Translations under genes and position numbers: made by a program
Part shown: positions 34,601 to 45,826 of the stretch, piece by piece
How positions within the stretch are numbered: the first letter of the stretch is position 1
Layout: every line of letters begins with the position of its first letter
Notes under the pieces: model-generated
Told to the model about the DNA's origin: nothing
Database searches by the model: none
Seen by the model: the letters and a program-made list of their open reading frames with translations, nothing else
NCBI GenBank assembly: GCA_000697055.1
Contig: JNDT01001483.1
Location: 1-45,826, forward strand
Direction: 5' to 3'
Source of the DNA: Saksenaea vasiformis B4078
Lineage: Eukaryota; Mucoromycota; Mucoromycetes; Mucorales; Saksenaeaceae
Length of the DNA stretch: 45,826 bases

Positions 34601-35953
34601 AAATGAGCGGATGGCGTCTTCAGTAGCTGTTGCGGTAAGCATATTATCGTTCAAAATGACAACAGCAAGCTGCCAGTATTCACCCATTTGTGGGACATGG
34701 TATGAAACTAGAACTGCCCATCCATCAAGCCTAGCAGTTCATTACAGATTAAACACCATATCTGAAATTTAACAGCTTACTTGTATCTAGTCATGTCTTG
34801 TACGTTAATCTTCATGTTATCGTTTGCGCTTTTAGACAATAATCGTTCCGCCAAATTTGTTTTGATCGCGGGTATGATATCGATACAAGATAATAGCTGC
34901 AAACGTCGTATATTAGGTGAATCAGGTAAAACCCATTGTCAATCATGGCTTACCTTCATGTTAGTTTGGCTCGTAAGTTCCCATTTTTGCAAATGCTTGG
35001 CAGTTATGATCACGATCTGGTTACTGTATATTTGATAAGCACCATTCCTCCCACACTAATCAGATGTTAAGTACCATACCATGCTTCAGCACCAAGGATT
35101 CGGATAACAGCCGCTCTCTCGTCCGACGCGTTATCAGGCAAGATCATGGAAAAGAAAGGGGAGAGTAGTGACGCGGAAAACCACGACGTAACGTGCTGTG
35201 ATAGTTGACCTTGTTGTCGTAAAGGGAATACGTGTAAACCAATCTTCCTGCCGTTCGTCAGAATATCTACCACAAAGACCTTCCCAGCGCTTGTGCCTAC
35301 GACTGCTCGATCGATGGACAGGTACGAGACATGCGTCACCCGTTCTTGCGCGGCTAGATGCAGCTGATACGATTGATATATTTCAGGTGTATCCATCGCA
35401 GATCGACAACTGCGCCAGTATCTGAGTTCGCCACGCATGCTTGCTACGATAATACTTCCATCCATATCATGCGCTGCAAGACTCACAATTGGCACGGTTT
35501 CTCCTGCGGGTGGTGCTGGTAATGTGATGTATATAGGATTCTGTTGCATAAAGAGAGAGGTACATTAGAAATCCCGAGGATTGAAGATTAGAGGTACCTC
35601 GTCCTGTCGTAATTGTAAAACGATTTCCGCATTATTAGCCATCAGCACATATCGAGCATCGGGCGAAGCGTGAGCGAATGGAAGTAGTCGTTTTCCTACA
35701 AGTATGTGAAGGTTGGCTTTCGCTAGATGGTTTCATGACAATTACTGCATGCGTTCTTTGTTATTCTCGTCAAAATAGGTGGAAGGCTGCAGAGCTTGCT
35801 GATCTTGTAGGCTTTATTTTCGTTCAAGACGATGGAATTGCCGTGGGTATCAGCTTTCTCTATTGGGTTGATTCTACATCGCTTAGCATTGGAGCCTGGA
35901 ATATCGTCTTCGCTGCTGGTAGCTGTTTCGCGTCTCTTGCCAGAAATGTTCAT
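31629..35953 (-). CDS. NUP133: Nup133-like nucleoporin (Y-complex scaffold)
   Basis: Structural subunit of the nuclear pore Y (Nup84/Nup107) complex. The model has 19 exons and 1133 aa (Nup133 is typically about 1150). Exons: 35953-35746, 35695-35598, 35540-35080, 35023-34954, 34896-34781, 34730-34553, 34505-34207, 34149-34101, 34044-33849, 33793-33684, 33641-33550, 33493-33370, 33319-33203, 33147-32777, 32730-32489, 32442-32261, 32214-32133, 32087-31894 and 31841-31629. The N-terminal ~400 aa look like a beta-propeller: repeats such as GSIIVASMRGELRYW and GTSAGKVFVVD, then VIITAKHLQKWEL typical of the Nup133/Nup155 N-terminal domain. The rest is an all-helical solenoid with DLHQEILDN, HPLHALISMDTFL and AWEHFMRIERFD. 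Introns are 42-58 nt. A basic KRR segment near the start may be a nuclear signal. Nup155 is a less likely alternative. Confidence 0.8.
33639..33644 (-). other. NAGNAG tandem splice acceptor in the nucleoporin gene
   Basis: On the minus strand the end of intron 10 reads TAGCAG. Either AG leaves the frame intact, so splicing can include or omit one Gln at the start of exon 11. This is direct sequence observation; use of both sites is inference. Confidence 0.6.
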
Positions 35954-37759
35954 TGTCAACCAGTTTCCTTTGAAGGTTGGTGTGCAGCTGCATTTCAAGT
36001 AGCGGCTTGGAAATGTCGTGTACTTTTTGATTGTGCGGTGGCTATAATAATAAGGAGGCAGGATTTCATTGTGACAGGCGAGCGCCGCATTGTTTTAAGG
36101 AATGACGTCAAAGTTCGCGTGAATTCGCAGTATTTGAACAAAAACTGTTCCTATTTGATATAAATCATACATGATTTTGATATTTTTCAGTTGTTCTACT
36201 CAAATATGTACGAACAAAGTATGGAGTTTAGCTGCATCTCCCATGTTTTCATGTGTAAGTACAATGATGAATAAAACAAACGAATACGAATAGTATACCA
36301 ACGTGAATAGGCAAGGATGTCGTATATCAAATGTCCCATTTGTAGCGATTTCAAGGGGAGGACAGGTAATCAGGTCTGTTTCTCTAAAACGACACACGTA
36401 GGTATCCTATTGACTGCGTATAAGGTCGTCCATGCACTTCTCTGCCTTTTTAGTCTGTATGCACCATATTTGTTGTAATAACTTTCTATTCTACAGAAAT
36501 ACGATTGGAATCTAAGTTCATACAGGCCACCCACCACTGAGAATTATCTATTGGCGTGCCTGCCAAGGCTTGAACGAGTATAATGGTTCCCTGACAAGTC
36601 CGACCTCTCTCTTGACTTTTCTATTCAGCTTATCAAAGTTGCGTCAATCACTTAGAAGATCTTGAAGGATCTCATACTTGATGTATAGTTGCAAAAGTTC
36701 TCCTATATCACACTTTTCCTAGCAAAGACGGAGGGAGGGATTCTCTATGATTTCTTTCTTAAATGATATCAAAATTTACATAGTGGCAACATCACAACCC
36801 ATGCATGCATAAGAGCTTACTATTATTTCGCATCTGTATTGGTTTTCCAATGTCATTTAAGTTAGTTGCAAGGTTAATGTGGTACTGCTTATCGAGTGTA
36901 TGGTCACACTATTTATATGAACTGCGTGTCTGTGTGGAGCCAGTTTTGCGCTAATGACGAATTAATTGATCATGCGTTGCTAACGAACTCGTGCTCTATT
37001 TGAGTCAACTTGGTTCCCCATGGACACGTAGTTTCCATAGAGCAGCACAGAAACTTGTTCATAGTCACTGAAGTGAATAACCCCCGAATGTCATCTTTAA
37101 TTGCTCGCAAAGTATGGCTACTATGCGGTAAACTTCCGCATGCACTCTGATTCGGTGGTGCAGACGGGAAAAGTAGCTGTAGACACGCTGCAAAAGAACT
37201 GAAGCGATGTAACATATGACAGCCTATTGTGGAAGATGGGAGGATACTGAATATGACACTATCTACTGAAGTGATGGAAATAAAGCGGCAATACAGGCAA
37301 ACGATTTGAGAAGAAGGTCATGCAGGATAAACGGTAGCCAAAAGATATGGATAATCCTGTAAGTGGTAAACTGATTATCCTTGCCAGGATGTTTTCTGCA
37401 GATACAGAGAAAAAAAGATCCATGCGTCTCTCGCACACACTTAACGCATCGCGTTATCTGAAGTATATTTTCTAACTGGACGTTGGGAGAACCTGCCACA
37501 ATGAACTTATCACAACGAACCAGGACGGTGCACTTTGAACTGATATAGAAATTAGCAAAAAATGGCGTACAGGTGCGATATATATATTGATTGAAACTGT
37601 CTGTATCTGTTATTATTCGCGAATCGTCTCTACATATTAAACTGTCAGGCTATGATCGTCAACTCATTACTGAGCGGCTCTTCCGACGACCTGAAAATAA
37701 ATTAAGCCATGAAACACGCTACTATGCAGCGAATTTTTTCATTGGCGAACGCTCTGCTG
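35954..37759. other. Intergenic between nucleoporin and first M13 gene
   Basis: About 1.8 kb with short frames only (at most 81 codons) and no RNA gene or repeat that I can support. The plus-strand frame at 35678-36163 is antisense to nucleoporin exons and is not called. Confidence 0.5.
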
Positions 37760-38195
37760 TTAATAACGCAGACGAGGCTTTGTAGTGGATAAAAAGAGAA
37801 GTCGAGATGCAGCTACCTTCTTTAGTTTCCAAGGTTCATTTGGGACATTCGGATAGCGTACTGGTGCCATCGCGAGGTGAAACAGTATCCGTCAAGGGAG
37901 ATGAATCCAAAGAGAAATAAATCGGAAGGTGGTAAAGCTACTTTTACATCGACAAAGGAAATAACTTAGAGCACGTTGCTATCGCATAGAGCGCATAACA
38001 CGAAGCCACGATTGGAGATACCTGTGTGGCGCGTGCTGATTTTATCAGAAGAGGAGTTCACCCTCTGCATGTCGGGTGTAACAACCGGAACGGAGTATGT
38101 ATAATATCGGTTGTTTCAGAAGACTATAGAATTTCGCTCTGCGATCCAAAAGGTCTCAGGGAAGTAGAACGCTGGGCTGAGGACGTGTAGCAGAG

Positions 38196-38204
38196 CATAA
38201 AAAG
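38196..38204 (+). promoter_or_regulatory. TATA-like box of M13 peptidase copy 1
   Basis: CATAAAAAG, followed by AAGAGATC, 55 bp before the ATG at 38251. The same element in copy 2 is TATAAAAAG with the same downstream context, so the position is conserved and marks the promoter. Confidence 0.6.
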
Positions 38205-38250
38205 AAGAGATCATAGCTACTTTTTTTTTCGCCATCCATCCTTGTTTTCC

Positions 38251-40759
38251 ATGTCTCTCGGGAGTCTTGCCAACGTTAATCCCAATACTTCACTATGTTT
38301 AACTCCAAGTTGCATCAAGACTAGCGCGTCTCTTCTTAGTGCTATTGACCTAACGGTGGATCCATGTTCCGATTTCTACCAGTATACATGTGTGTTCCAA
38401 CCTACATTTATTTCTTTGTCTCTCATCCTTGTTTTTTAGGCGGTAGTTGGATCAAATCCGCAGTAATTCCTTCAAATGAGCAAGGTAATGAGGCCGATCA
38501 AAATCTCTCCAGTCCCATATTAAAAAGAAACATTAGACGCTGCTATAATTGGACTTATGCAGAAAACAAACGATGACGTGATGGTTCAGGCACTGGAATC
38601 TTCCTACGACGAGTTCATGGAAGATATACAGACAGAATTTACGACGGGCGAGCAGGATCGAGCCAACTTTGAGACACTACAGGGTTACTATCAGTCTTGC
38701 ATGAATGAATCAGCATTGGATGCACTTGGGCCTACACCGCTCTATCCCACTCTCAGTAAACTGCTATCTAGATTTAGCGACGATCATCCTTCTGGATCAA
38801 ACGACATCGCCAACCTTACTGATGCCTTGGTGGATTTGTATAATGAAGCCGTCCAACCTTTATTGGCTTTCACCATGGGAGTAGATGGCACGGATGAAAA
38901 CCTGGCTACTCTCACCATGTCCAGAGTTCCAGTGCTTTTAAGTAGCACCGAACCTCACGCGGTAGCTAATTATCGTAACTCTGCCGTTGAATTACTTCGG
39001 CAGGTATTAGGCCGGGCAAATTCTTCCGCTGTCGATGTTTTGAGATTTACCAAAGCCAAAGAAGCCAACCTACCCCTCCTTTCTGACAGCGAAATTGAGG
39101 TCATCGTGGACCATGCTATTGATTTTGACATCCGTCTGGCAAATATCACCGCCGATATGTAAGTACCTTATTTCCTTTGAGTACCAATTTATTCACTTCC
39201 TGTCGTCTAGACCAAATGCTAAAGTGTTGTCTCCAATTATGTCGCTATCTCAGCTCCAGGAATCCTACGGCTTTATTGATTGGACTCGACTTATGCGACA
39301 GCTCGGAGAAACAAACGAAGATGTACCGAAATCATTGATGAACAAAGCACCAAACTATCTAGAGGCACTGACGACCTGGTTTAAGGATGGGTTGTCAACG
39401 GGAACCATCCGCGCATACATCTTACTTCGTACTGTTATTGAAAAAGCCGATGTTTTGGATTCAAATACCAGAAAGAACGCGGAAAACGTCAAAGGAACTT
39501 CTTCAAAAATCCGCACTCGGTACTGCATTGAGGATACACGAAACATCTTTGGTCATCTGATGGGACGATACTTTGTGATGAAGAAATTTGGCAGTGAAGC
39601 CGACAAAGTTGAAGCCGAGAAGTTTGGCGAAAAGCTTCGGCAAGCATGGTTAGAACGTCTCCAGAACGAAGATTGGCTTGATGAAGAAACACGAAACAAG
39701 GCCATTGAAAAGGTTTTCGTTTTTTACGTTGAGTAAAAATCTAACTTGATTATAGCTCCAAAAAATGCGATTCACGATTGGTTATAGCACAACTTCACCT
39801 GATATCCGATCGCCAGCTTCTCTCCAGCAGCATTACGATGGTATCATAATCGATAAGTCGTCCTACTTTAAAAATAAGCAACTCGCCGCGAAATGGAACG
39901 CTGTTCGCCACCGGCGCGTCATTGGGAAGTCAACGGAGCTTGCATTTTGGTTGTCTGGTGCCATGGAAGTCAATGCGTTCTATCAGTCTAACTTCAACGA
40001 GGTACCATTACAAGGATTTGCTTTTTGTGCTGATAGGAAAATTAGCTTGTTGTACCTGCGGGTATCCTGCAGCCTCCTGTTTATCACAAAGACTATAGCG
40101 ATAACCTCAAATACGGCAGTATTGGGATGATCCTGGGTCATGAAATTGGGGTAAATTATTCGCTTGGCGAAAGAATCTATTGTGCTTACCATAAAGCTGA
40201 AAATATAGCACGGTTACGACAACAAAGGCCGTTTTTATGATAGCAATGGCATAATGCGAGACTGGTGGACCAATACTTCAGCCACACATTATGAGCAGAA
40301 GGCACAATGTTTTGTGGAAGAATTCAATCAGTTTACCGTGAAGGGACCAGATGGAGAGGACCACAACGTCAACGGCGAGGTATGCAAATAGTAGCCCACT
40401 ATGAAACAATTGACCGAGACTATTTGTAGCTTACTCTTGGCGAAAACTTGTCAGATAACGGTGGCATGAAAGCCGCTTATATGGCCTACAAAAGTGCTAC
40501 AAAAGATTCTGTCATCGACACACGCCTACCAGGTCTTCCAGAGCTTTCGGATGACGCCTTGTTTTTTATAAATTTTGCTTATACTTGGTGCACACGCATA
40601 CGTCCTGAAACAGCTGTCGCGCTTCTTACAGCTGATGACCATGCCCCGAACAAATACCGAGTAAATGGCGTGGTTAGAAACTCTCAAAAATTCGCAGAAG
40701 TATTCCAATGCAAGCCGGGAAGCCCCATGAATCCTGAAAATAAGTGCGAATTGTGGTAG
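38251..40759 (+). CDS. M13 family zinc metallopeptidase (neprilysin-like), copy 1
   Basis: Zinc-dependent endopeptidase of the neprilysin/ECE family that cleaves oligopeptides. Eight exons: 38251-38389, 38440-38484, 38537-39158, 39211-39712, 39756-40001, 40046-40150, 40209-40379 and 40430-40759, giving 719 aa. The N-terminus holds the family Cys cluster ([29 protein letters not shown]). The catalytic half has [14 protein letters not shown] and the zinc site HEIGH (550-554). GENLSDNGG supplies the third ligand Glu615 and Asp619, and the C-terminus is the usual CxxW (KCELW). HEIG and the second His are on different exons. Unlike typical M13 enzymes there is no signal peptide or membrane anchor, and a TATA-like box only 55 bp upstream leaves little room for a missing exon. 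Intron 4 has a weak GTTTTC donor. MSLGS was chosen over the ATG at 38242 because copy 2 starts there. Confidence 0.9.
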
Positions 40760-40760
40760 A

Positions 40761-41659
40761 ATAGAGTATTGACGTTTTGCTATAATAATAAACATATATA
40801 CGGCCAGGAAAACGATTTTTACTTGCAGACTTTATCTGATTCACTCCTGTTCGAGGGATTTTTGACGAATAAGCATCATTACCATTTCTTGTAACTTGTG
40901 AAATGGTAAAAGGTGTCAGTTAATTGACCAGGGTTCGACTTGTCCAAACTGATTTTATAGAAAGGATACTAAAACAACTGTGCGCTAGATGGAGTATTCC
41001 TGGAAGATGCAAGATTATACCTTTGTTGAAAGAATAAATAGCTGTTAACCATGGCTTCCGGCCATATTTATGCCTGCGTGGAGTTCTCTATCAAGCCATC
41101 AAAGGTTGTCCAGGTAATTATAGAAGTTTATTTAACGGTTCATAAACTATGCACTGCTAAAACGACCGCTATTTTCCAAAAGTACAGCAGCAATAGATAG
41201 TCGGTAAATTCAGTAAGGAAACGTAAAGGAAATAAGGAGAGAATTATGACGAGGTCTTACGATAACTCGTGAAAACTGTCAATGGTAAGACAGCACCCTT
41301 TTTTTTTTTGTTAAAAAAATGGGGATTTTGATATAAAAGCCCTCTTTCAGGGTGGGAAGTGGGCTTAGTAAGGGTTGATAGTTGACCCAGAATCAACGAT
41401 GAAAAAGTATGCCGTCTGCACAAGAGTGGGACTCCAATATCAATTTGCAATAGTTGTATCTGTGCAGCAAGTCTTATTTTCCAGGTCCTGCACCAAATTC
41501 AACATAAAGTAGTGCTCCTACCGACAATCCTTTTTTGCATCGTATTACCGGGTAGCCCAGGGTGCCACGGCGGGAATGAACCCCAAAAATAAAGTACGAT
41601 TTAGTGGATCAAACACTTGTCAAACAGATTCTTTTGATTGGTGTACACTCTATCGCTGA
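40761..41659. other. Spacer between the two M13 genes
   Basis: About 900 bp without a gene. A T11 run is followed by a purine-rich stretch near 41298-41325. I see no RNA gene. The upstream part of the duplicated promoter begins at about 41660. Confidence 0.5.
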
Positions 41660-42104
41660 TGATACAAACCAGGCTTTGCAGTCGCTGAAAAAAAAATTGA
41701 GATGCAGCGGTTTTCTTCAGAATCCAGAATTCAGCTGAGACATATGGGAAAACTTATAGCATCCAAGTTAAAGCAGTATATTTTCCTACAAAATGGTCCT
41801 GAAGCAAAATGAATATAAGATCACTACAGTTATTAACACAAATAGCAGGGAAAAAGGTAGCTAGATTACGTTATTGTCACATAGGACAAAACGTAAAGCC
41901 ACAAGTTTGAAGCGCCGCATGTGGCGCGTACAGGTTTTTCGGCTGATTCTGTTGGGAGACCAATCCACTACCTGCATCTACCGTGTAACCTCTGGAAACG
42001 GAGCAGATATACATCGACTATTTCAGAAGATGATATGAAATTCCGCGCGGGGATGCGGAACTGGCGCAGGAAATACTACGTCTGTTCGGGAGTGGGCATC
42101 GGGT

Positions 42105-42113
42105 TATAAAAAG
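42105..42113 (+). promoter_or_regulatory. TATA box of M13 peptidase copy 2
   Basis: TATAAAAAG, 53 bp before the ATG at 42158, matching the element at 38196 in copy 1. Confidence 0.7.
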
Positions 42114-42157
42114 AGAAGGGATCAAATCGACTTAGCTGCTTCACCGCTCTTTCTTCC

Positions 42158-44695
42158 ATGTCTCTTGGAAACCTTGCTGGCTTCAATCCGTTACCGGATA
42201 ATCCGATATGTCTGACACCAAACTGTATCAAGACCAGTGCATCTCTTCTTTCTAGGATGGATCTAACCGTGGATCCCTGCTCTGACTTCTACCAATACAC
42301 ATGTACATTCGTACCTATCTTGCATCACTTTGTTTTCTGACGCTTTCGCTAGGCGGCAGTTGGGCTAAATCAGCAGAAATTCGTGCAGGCGGACTTGGTA
42401 AGAGATTTGTTCGTTCCCTACTCGGTTCCATACTAAGAAGAGTTATTAGGCGCTACTACTTTGGATAATGAACAACAGAAAAATGATGACGAAATGATTC
42501 TGATGTTGAACAGTGCTTACGATGAATTCATGCAAGATATCCAGACAAACTTTACAGTCGGAGAACAGGATAAAGCCAATTTCGAGATGTTACAGGGCTA
42601 CTACGAGACCTGTATGAACGAAACAGCATTGGACGCACTTGGCCCAACTCCACTCTATCCCATCCTCAGCAATGTCTTCTCCAAATTTAGCAATGATCAT
42701 CCTTTCGGTTCAGACGACATCGCTGATCTTACCGACGCAGTGGCAGAGTCATACAAGGAAGACGTTCAGCCGCTTTTGTCTCTAGATTTCCAACAAGATG
42801 ACGCGGATCCCAGACCGACTCTCTTTGCCCTCGCCGCACCCGAACCTCTTCTAGCCTCCACAGAGCCTGCTGTAGTTGCTCATTATCGCAAATCTGCTTT
42901 CGAACTGCTACGACCTGTATTAGGCCGCGCTAATTACTCGGCTGCCGATGTTTTTCGGTTTAGCAAAGCTAAAGAAGCAAACTTGCCCCTTCTTGCTGAC
43001 AGTGAAATCGAGGGTCTTGTAAACCGTGCTATCGACTTTGATATCCGACTGGCAAACCTGACCAAGATGTAAATACCTTCTCTGCTATAAATAATGCTTT
43101 ATTCACATTACGTGCTTTAGAGACCTTACTAGAGCAAAGGGTGAAACTGTACCGCTTTCGCAGGTCCAGACATCTTACGGCTTCATTGACTGGGCTCGGC
43201 TCTTACGACAACTCGTACCAGCTGGAGAAGATGTACCGCAATCATTGGTTGTCTTCGGCCCAGAAAACTTGGGCATACTTTCAAACTGGTTCAAAGATGG
43301 TCTGTCAACGCAAACTATCCGAGATTATATCTTGTTGCATACTATTATCAAGAAGGCGCAGTTCCTGGACTCAAATACCCGAAAGCTCGCGGGAAAGATC
43401 ACGGGCGGCACTTCTGAAACTCGTGCCCTTGTCTGCCTGAGAGATATGAAAGATATATTTGGACAACTCATGGGACGATACTATGTGATGAAAAAATTTG
43501 GTGGTGACGACGAAAGAATTGCGGTAGAGCGCTTTATCGAAAGTATCCGCCAAGAATGGTTAGAACGTCTCCAAAACGAGGATTGGCTTGATGAAGAAAC
43601 ACGAAAGAACGCTATTGAAAAGGTTTGCTTGGTTCTTTTCTTTTTCCCGAAGTAAAAAAATAATAATCTAACTTTGCGTTCTAGCTCAAAAAAATGCGGT
43701 TCAAGATAGGCTACAGCACGTCGAATCCGGATCTTCGGTCGCCAGAATCTCTTCAGCAGTACTATGACGGGATCACGATTGACAGATCGTCCTATTTTGG
43801 CAATAAGAAGTCTGCTACCGACTGGTTGTTAAACAAAAAGGCAAAGGAGGTCGGAAAACCACCGGATAAGGATGAGTGGCGGACGCACCCAATCGACGTT
43901 AATGCCTTCCATGCTTTTCTATCGAACGAGGTGGGTACTACTACTACTGGGTCTTGGTTTCTGTACTGACAGAAACGTTAGATTATTGTACCTGCAGGCA
44001 TATTGCAACCTCCTTACTATCATAAAGACTATACCGATGACTTCAATTATGGAGGTATCGGTACTGTGATTGGGCACGAATTCTCGGTAAGCTATTTATT
44101 TGTCATAAATCTCTCTCATTCTCACTAAATCTATAAACGCAGCACGGATATGACGACCTTGGCCGTCTTTATGATAGCGATGGTAGACTTGCAGACTGGT
44201 GGGCTAATGCTACAGCCGCAAAATTCGAGGAGAAGGCACAATGCTTTATTGAAGAATTCAATCAATTTACCGTGAAGGGGCCAGGTGGAAAGGACTACAA
44301 CGTCAACGGCGAGGTATATAGAACGTCACTTACTGTATGAAATCATTGACCGAAGCTATTTGTAGTTTACTCTTGGTGAAAATTTGGCAGACAATGCTGG
44401 TATGAAAGTTGCCTACACCGCCTTCAAAAAATCTACAAAAGATTCACCTGTCGAAATGCGTCTACCTGGTCTTCCAAATCTTTCGCCTGATGCCTGGTTC
44501 TTTGTGAATTTTGGTCAACTTTGGTGTGGACGCATATTACCTGAGGTGGCTGTCGGTCTGCTTGAAGCTGATAATCATGCCCCTGGTAGACACAGAGTCA
44601 ATGGCGTCGCTAGAAGTTACGAAAAGTTTTCGGAAGTGTTTCAGTGCAAACCAGGAAGCCCTATGAACCCTGAGAAGAAATGCACACTTTGGTAG
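42158..44695 (+). CDS. M13 family zinc metallopeptidase (neprilysin-like), copy 2
   Basis: Paralogue of the gene at 38251 with the same activity expected. Eight exons: 42158-42302, 42353-42397, 42441-43068, 43121-43622, 43685-43930, 43982-44086, 44143-44313 and 44366-44695, giving 723 aa. Six exons have exactly the same length as in copy 1 (45, 502, 246, 105, 171, 330 nt), and exons 1 and 3 are 6 nt longer here. Motifs: [35 protein letters not shown], zinc site HEFSH (554-558, split by an intron before the last His), GENLADNAG (Glu619, Asp623) and terminal KCTLW. All catalytic residues are intact, so both copies are predicted active. The N-terminus again has no signal or membrane anchor. The weak GTTTGC donor of intron 4 mirrors GTTTTC in copy 1. 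Coding divergence is clear, so the duplication is not recent. Confidence 0.92.
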
Positions 44696-44697
44696 AA

Positions 44698-45514
44698 TAG
44701 AACATCCTTGGAAAATAGAGTTATTAGCAAGACTCATTATGTAATACGACCTACAATAGCAAATAAATATTGTGAATACTGTACGATTGACCCAGAGAGT
44801 AGCGCCATAGTTGCATCATTACTTGATTCCTTCACGGTACGAATTTGCCGATAAATTTTTCGGTTTATTTGGCAAAATCTCTCGGAACGCACAATTCGTA
44901 CAGAAAATAGCCGATAATTAATGGTTGAGGCAGTATATGTGGTTGTCTCACATATACGTTATCACCTCGATAGAGCGGTTTCGTCCTATATTATTCAGTG
45001 ATAAATCATAGGAGCAGTGATGGTCGGTGAGTGTCATATCTTCTTGGTTATAGCGCTTTGGTTTCGATTTGCACCCATGATTCTTCTTTAGATTTGCTGA
45101 TGATTTGCGCTCCTGTATGTTACAGCGCTCAGGTAGCTTCCCTACTCCGCCTACTCTGCTTCATAGGGTAGATATCTGGCAAGATCTACGAACATGCGTT
45201 GACAAGCGCTGCTTCTGTTTATTGTTTATTGTAGCGAGGACTTCCTTTCTTATTTCCCTTCTCTTCTACCACACCACAAAGGAAAGAAGCAAATGGATCC
45301 CGGTATGACTCCTAGACTACGCTTCATGCTCGTACAGGCGGCAAACTGATTGATCGCTGTCGAACAAGCTTTCCTTGTCCATTTCTCTGCGTATGATTTT
45401 TCCCTAATTTGATGTGCCTATTTGTCTGTCTTATTTCCCGTTTTATTGTACTATTCCCTTCCAATAGCAAAACCTGTAAGACCTACGGCACTGATACCAT
45501 GCCTAGGGGTCGGC
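44698..45514. other. Intergenic, no feature seen
   Basis: About 800 bp downstream of the second peptidase. It has only short frames and no RNA gene; the probable 3' UTR of copy 2 is included. Confidence 0.5.
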
Positions 45515-45725
45515 ACGAACGAATACGAACGAATATATAGATATTCGTATTCGTTCGTCATATAGAAATAAGTATTCGTATTCATTCGTCAAGTAAGAAC
45601 GAATATTCGTATTCGTTCGTTAAATAGAAATGCATATTCATATTCGTTCGTCAAGTAAAAGCGAATATTCATATTCGTTCGTCAAATAAAATGAATATTC
45701 GAATTCGTTCGATTATTCGAGTAGT
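45515..45725. repeat. AT-rich 31-nt minisatellite with inverted start
   Basis: About six head-to-tail units of 30-33 nt with core ATTCGTATTCGTTCGTCAA, diverged by single substitutions. The array opens with the inverse complement of its own core (ACGAACGAATACGAACG), followed by ATATAG and the direct copy, so the left end can fold into a hairpin. No open frame runs through. It lies 100 bp from the window edge and may end there, as the last 100 bp have no further units. Confidence 0.9.
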
Positions 45726-45826
45726 GCCATTTTTATTATTTGCATGTCATTCGTTAATGTTGTAATTAACACGATGTCAATTAAGTAAAAAGAGAAGAAA
45801 AGAGAAAAGATATGTCCTTCACTAAT

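Larger units (their letters stand above)
37760..40760 (+). repeat. Tandem duplication unit, copy 1 (promoter plus M13 gene)
   Basis: Copy 1 of a direct duplication whose second copy lies at about 41660-44697, an offset near 3.9 kb. Similarity begins about 490 bp upstream of the start codon (GAGGCTTTGTAGT against CCAGGCTTTGCAGT, then GAGATGCAGC) and includes TGTGGCGCGT about 230 bp before the ATG, the TATA box and the whole gene. Confidence 0.7.
41660..44697 (+). repeat. Tandem duplication unit, copy 2 (promoter plus M13 gene)
   Basis: Second copy of the unit at 37760-40760, in the same orientation. Upstream similarity is patchy but ordered, while exons and intron positions are conserved throughout. 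Intron sequences have largely diverged. Confidence 0.7.

Noticed and set aside
35678..36163. 161-codon plus-strand frame
   Set aside because: Lies antisense over the first nucleoporin exons, whose phases and homology are much stronger.
41545..41585. TAGCCCAGGGTG, an A-box-like string
   Set aside because: No matching B box downstream and no cloverleaf.

Overview
The window is nuclear DNA of a filamentous fungus, most likely a Mucoromycota (mucoralean) species. The main evidence is a Rhizopus/Rhizomucor-type preprolipase. Supporting points are very short introns (mostly 42-71 nt with GTAAGT/GTATGT-like donors), single-gene transcription units, several TATA boxes 47-60 bp before start codons, and long intergenic stretches with decayed repeats. 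No bacterial-type operons, rRNA or convincing tRNA genes were seen. Gene models were built by hand by joining open frames at GT..AG junctions and checking that every phase closes.

Layout. 1-775: repeat-rich edge with an LTR-like promoter block on the minus strand and two unassigned open frames. 3797-5200 (-): secreted triacylglycerol lipase, 7 exons. 8571-8995: degenerate minisatellite. 9665-11386 (+): equilibrative nucleoside transporter, 6 exons including an 8-nt microexon. 11538-12023 and 14108-14449 (+): two small unrecognised proteins. 15720-16121 (+): a tentative small three-exon gene. 16862-19019 (-): Ser/Pro/Arg-rich protein with repeated SxIP motifs, a candidate EB1-binding microtubule plus-end protein. 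22265-26142 (-): PMCA/Pmc1-type Ca2+-ATPase, divergent from 27160-27828 (+): myosin regulatory light chain. 29073-30738: a putative transposon relic bounded by inverted repeats, followed by a broken open frame. 31629-35953 (-): Nup133-like nucleoporin, 19 exons. 38251-40759 and 42158-44695 (+): tandem M13 (neprilysin-like) zinc metallopeptidases from a duplication of about 3.9 kb that includes their promoters. 45515-45725: AT-rich 31-nt minisatellite.

The genes form no single pathway: they cover lipid hydrolysis, nucleoside transport, Ca2+ homeostasis, actomyosin, nuclear pore and peptide cleavage. The functional hints from arrangement are the head-to-head Ca2+ pump / EF-hand light chain pair and the tandem peptidases. 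The peptidases keep all catalytic motifs but have no signal peptide or membrane anchor in the models. I found no clear evidence of a wholly new system; the most unusual items are the leaderless M13 pair, the SxIP-rich protein and the microexon that encodes the diagnostic motif of the transporter.
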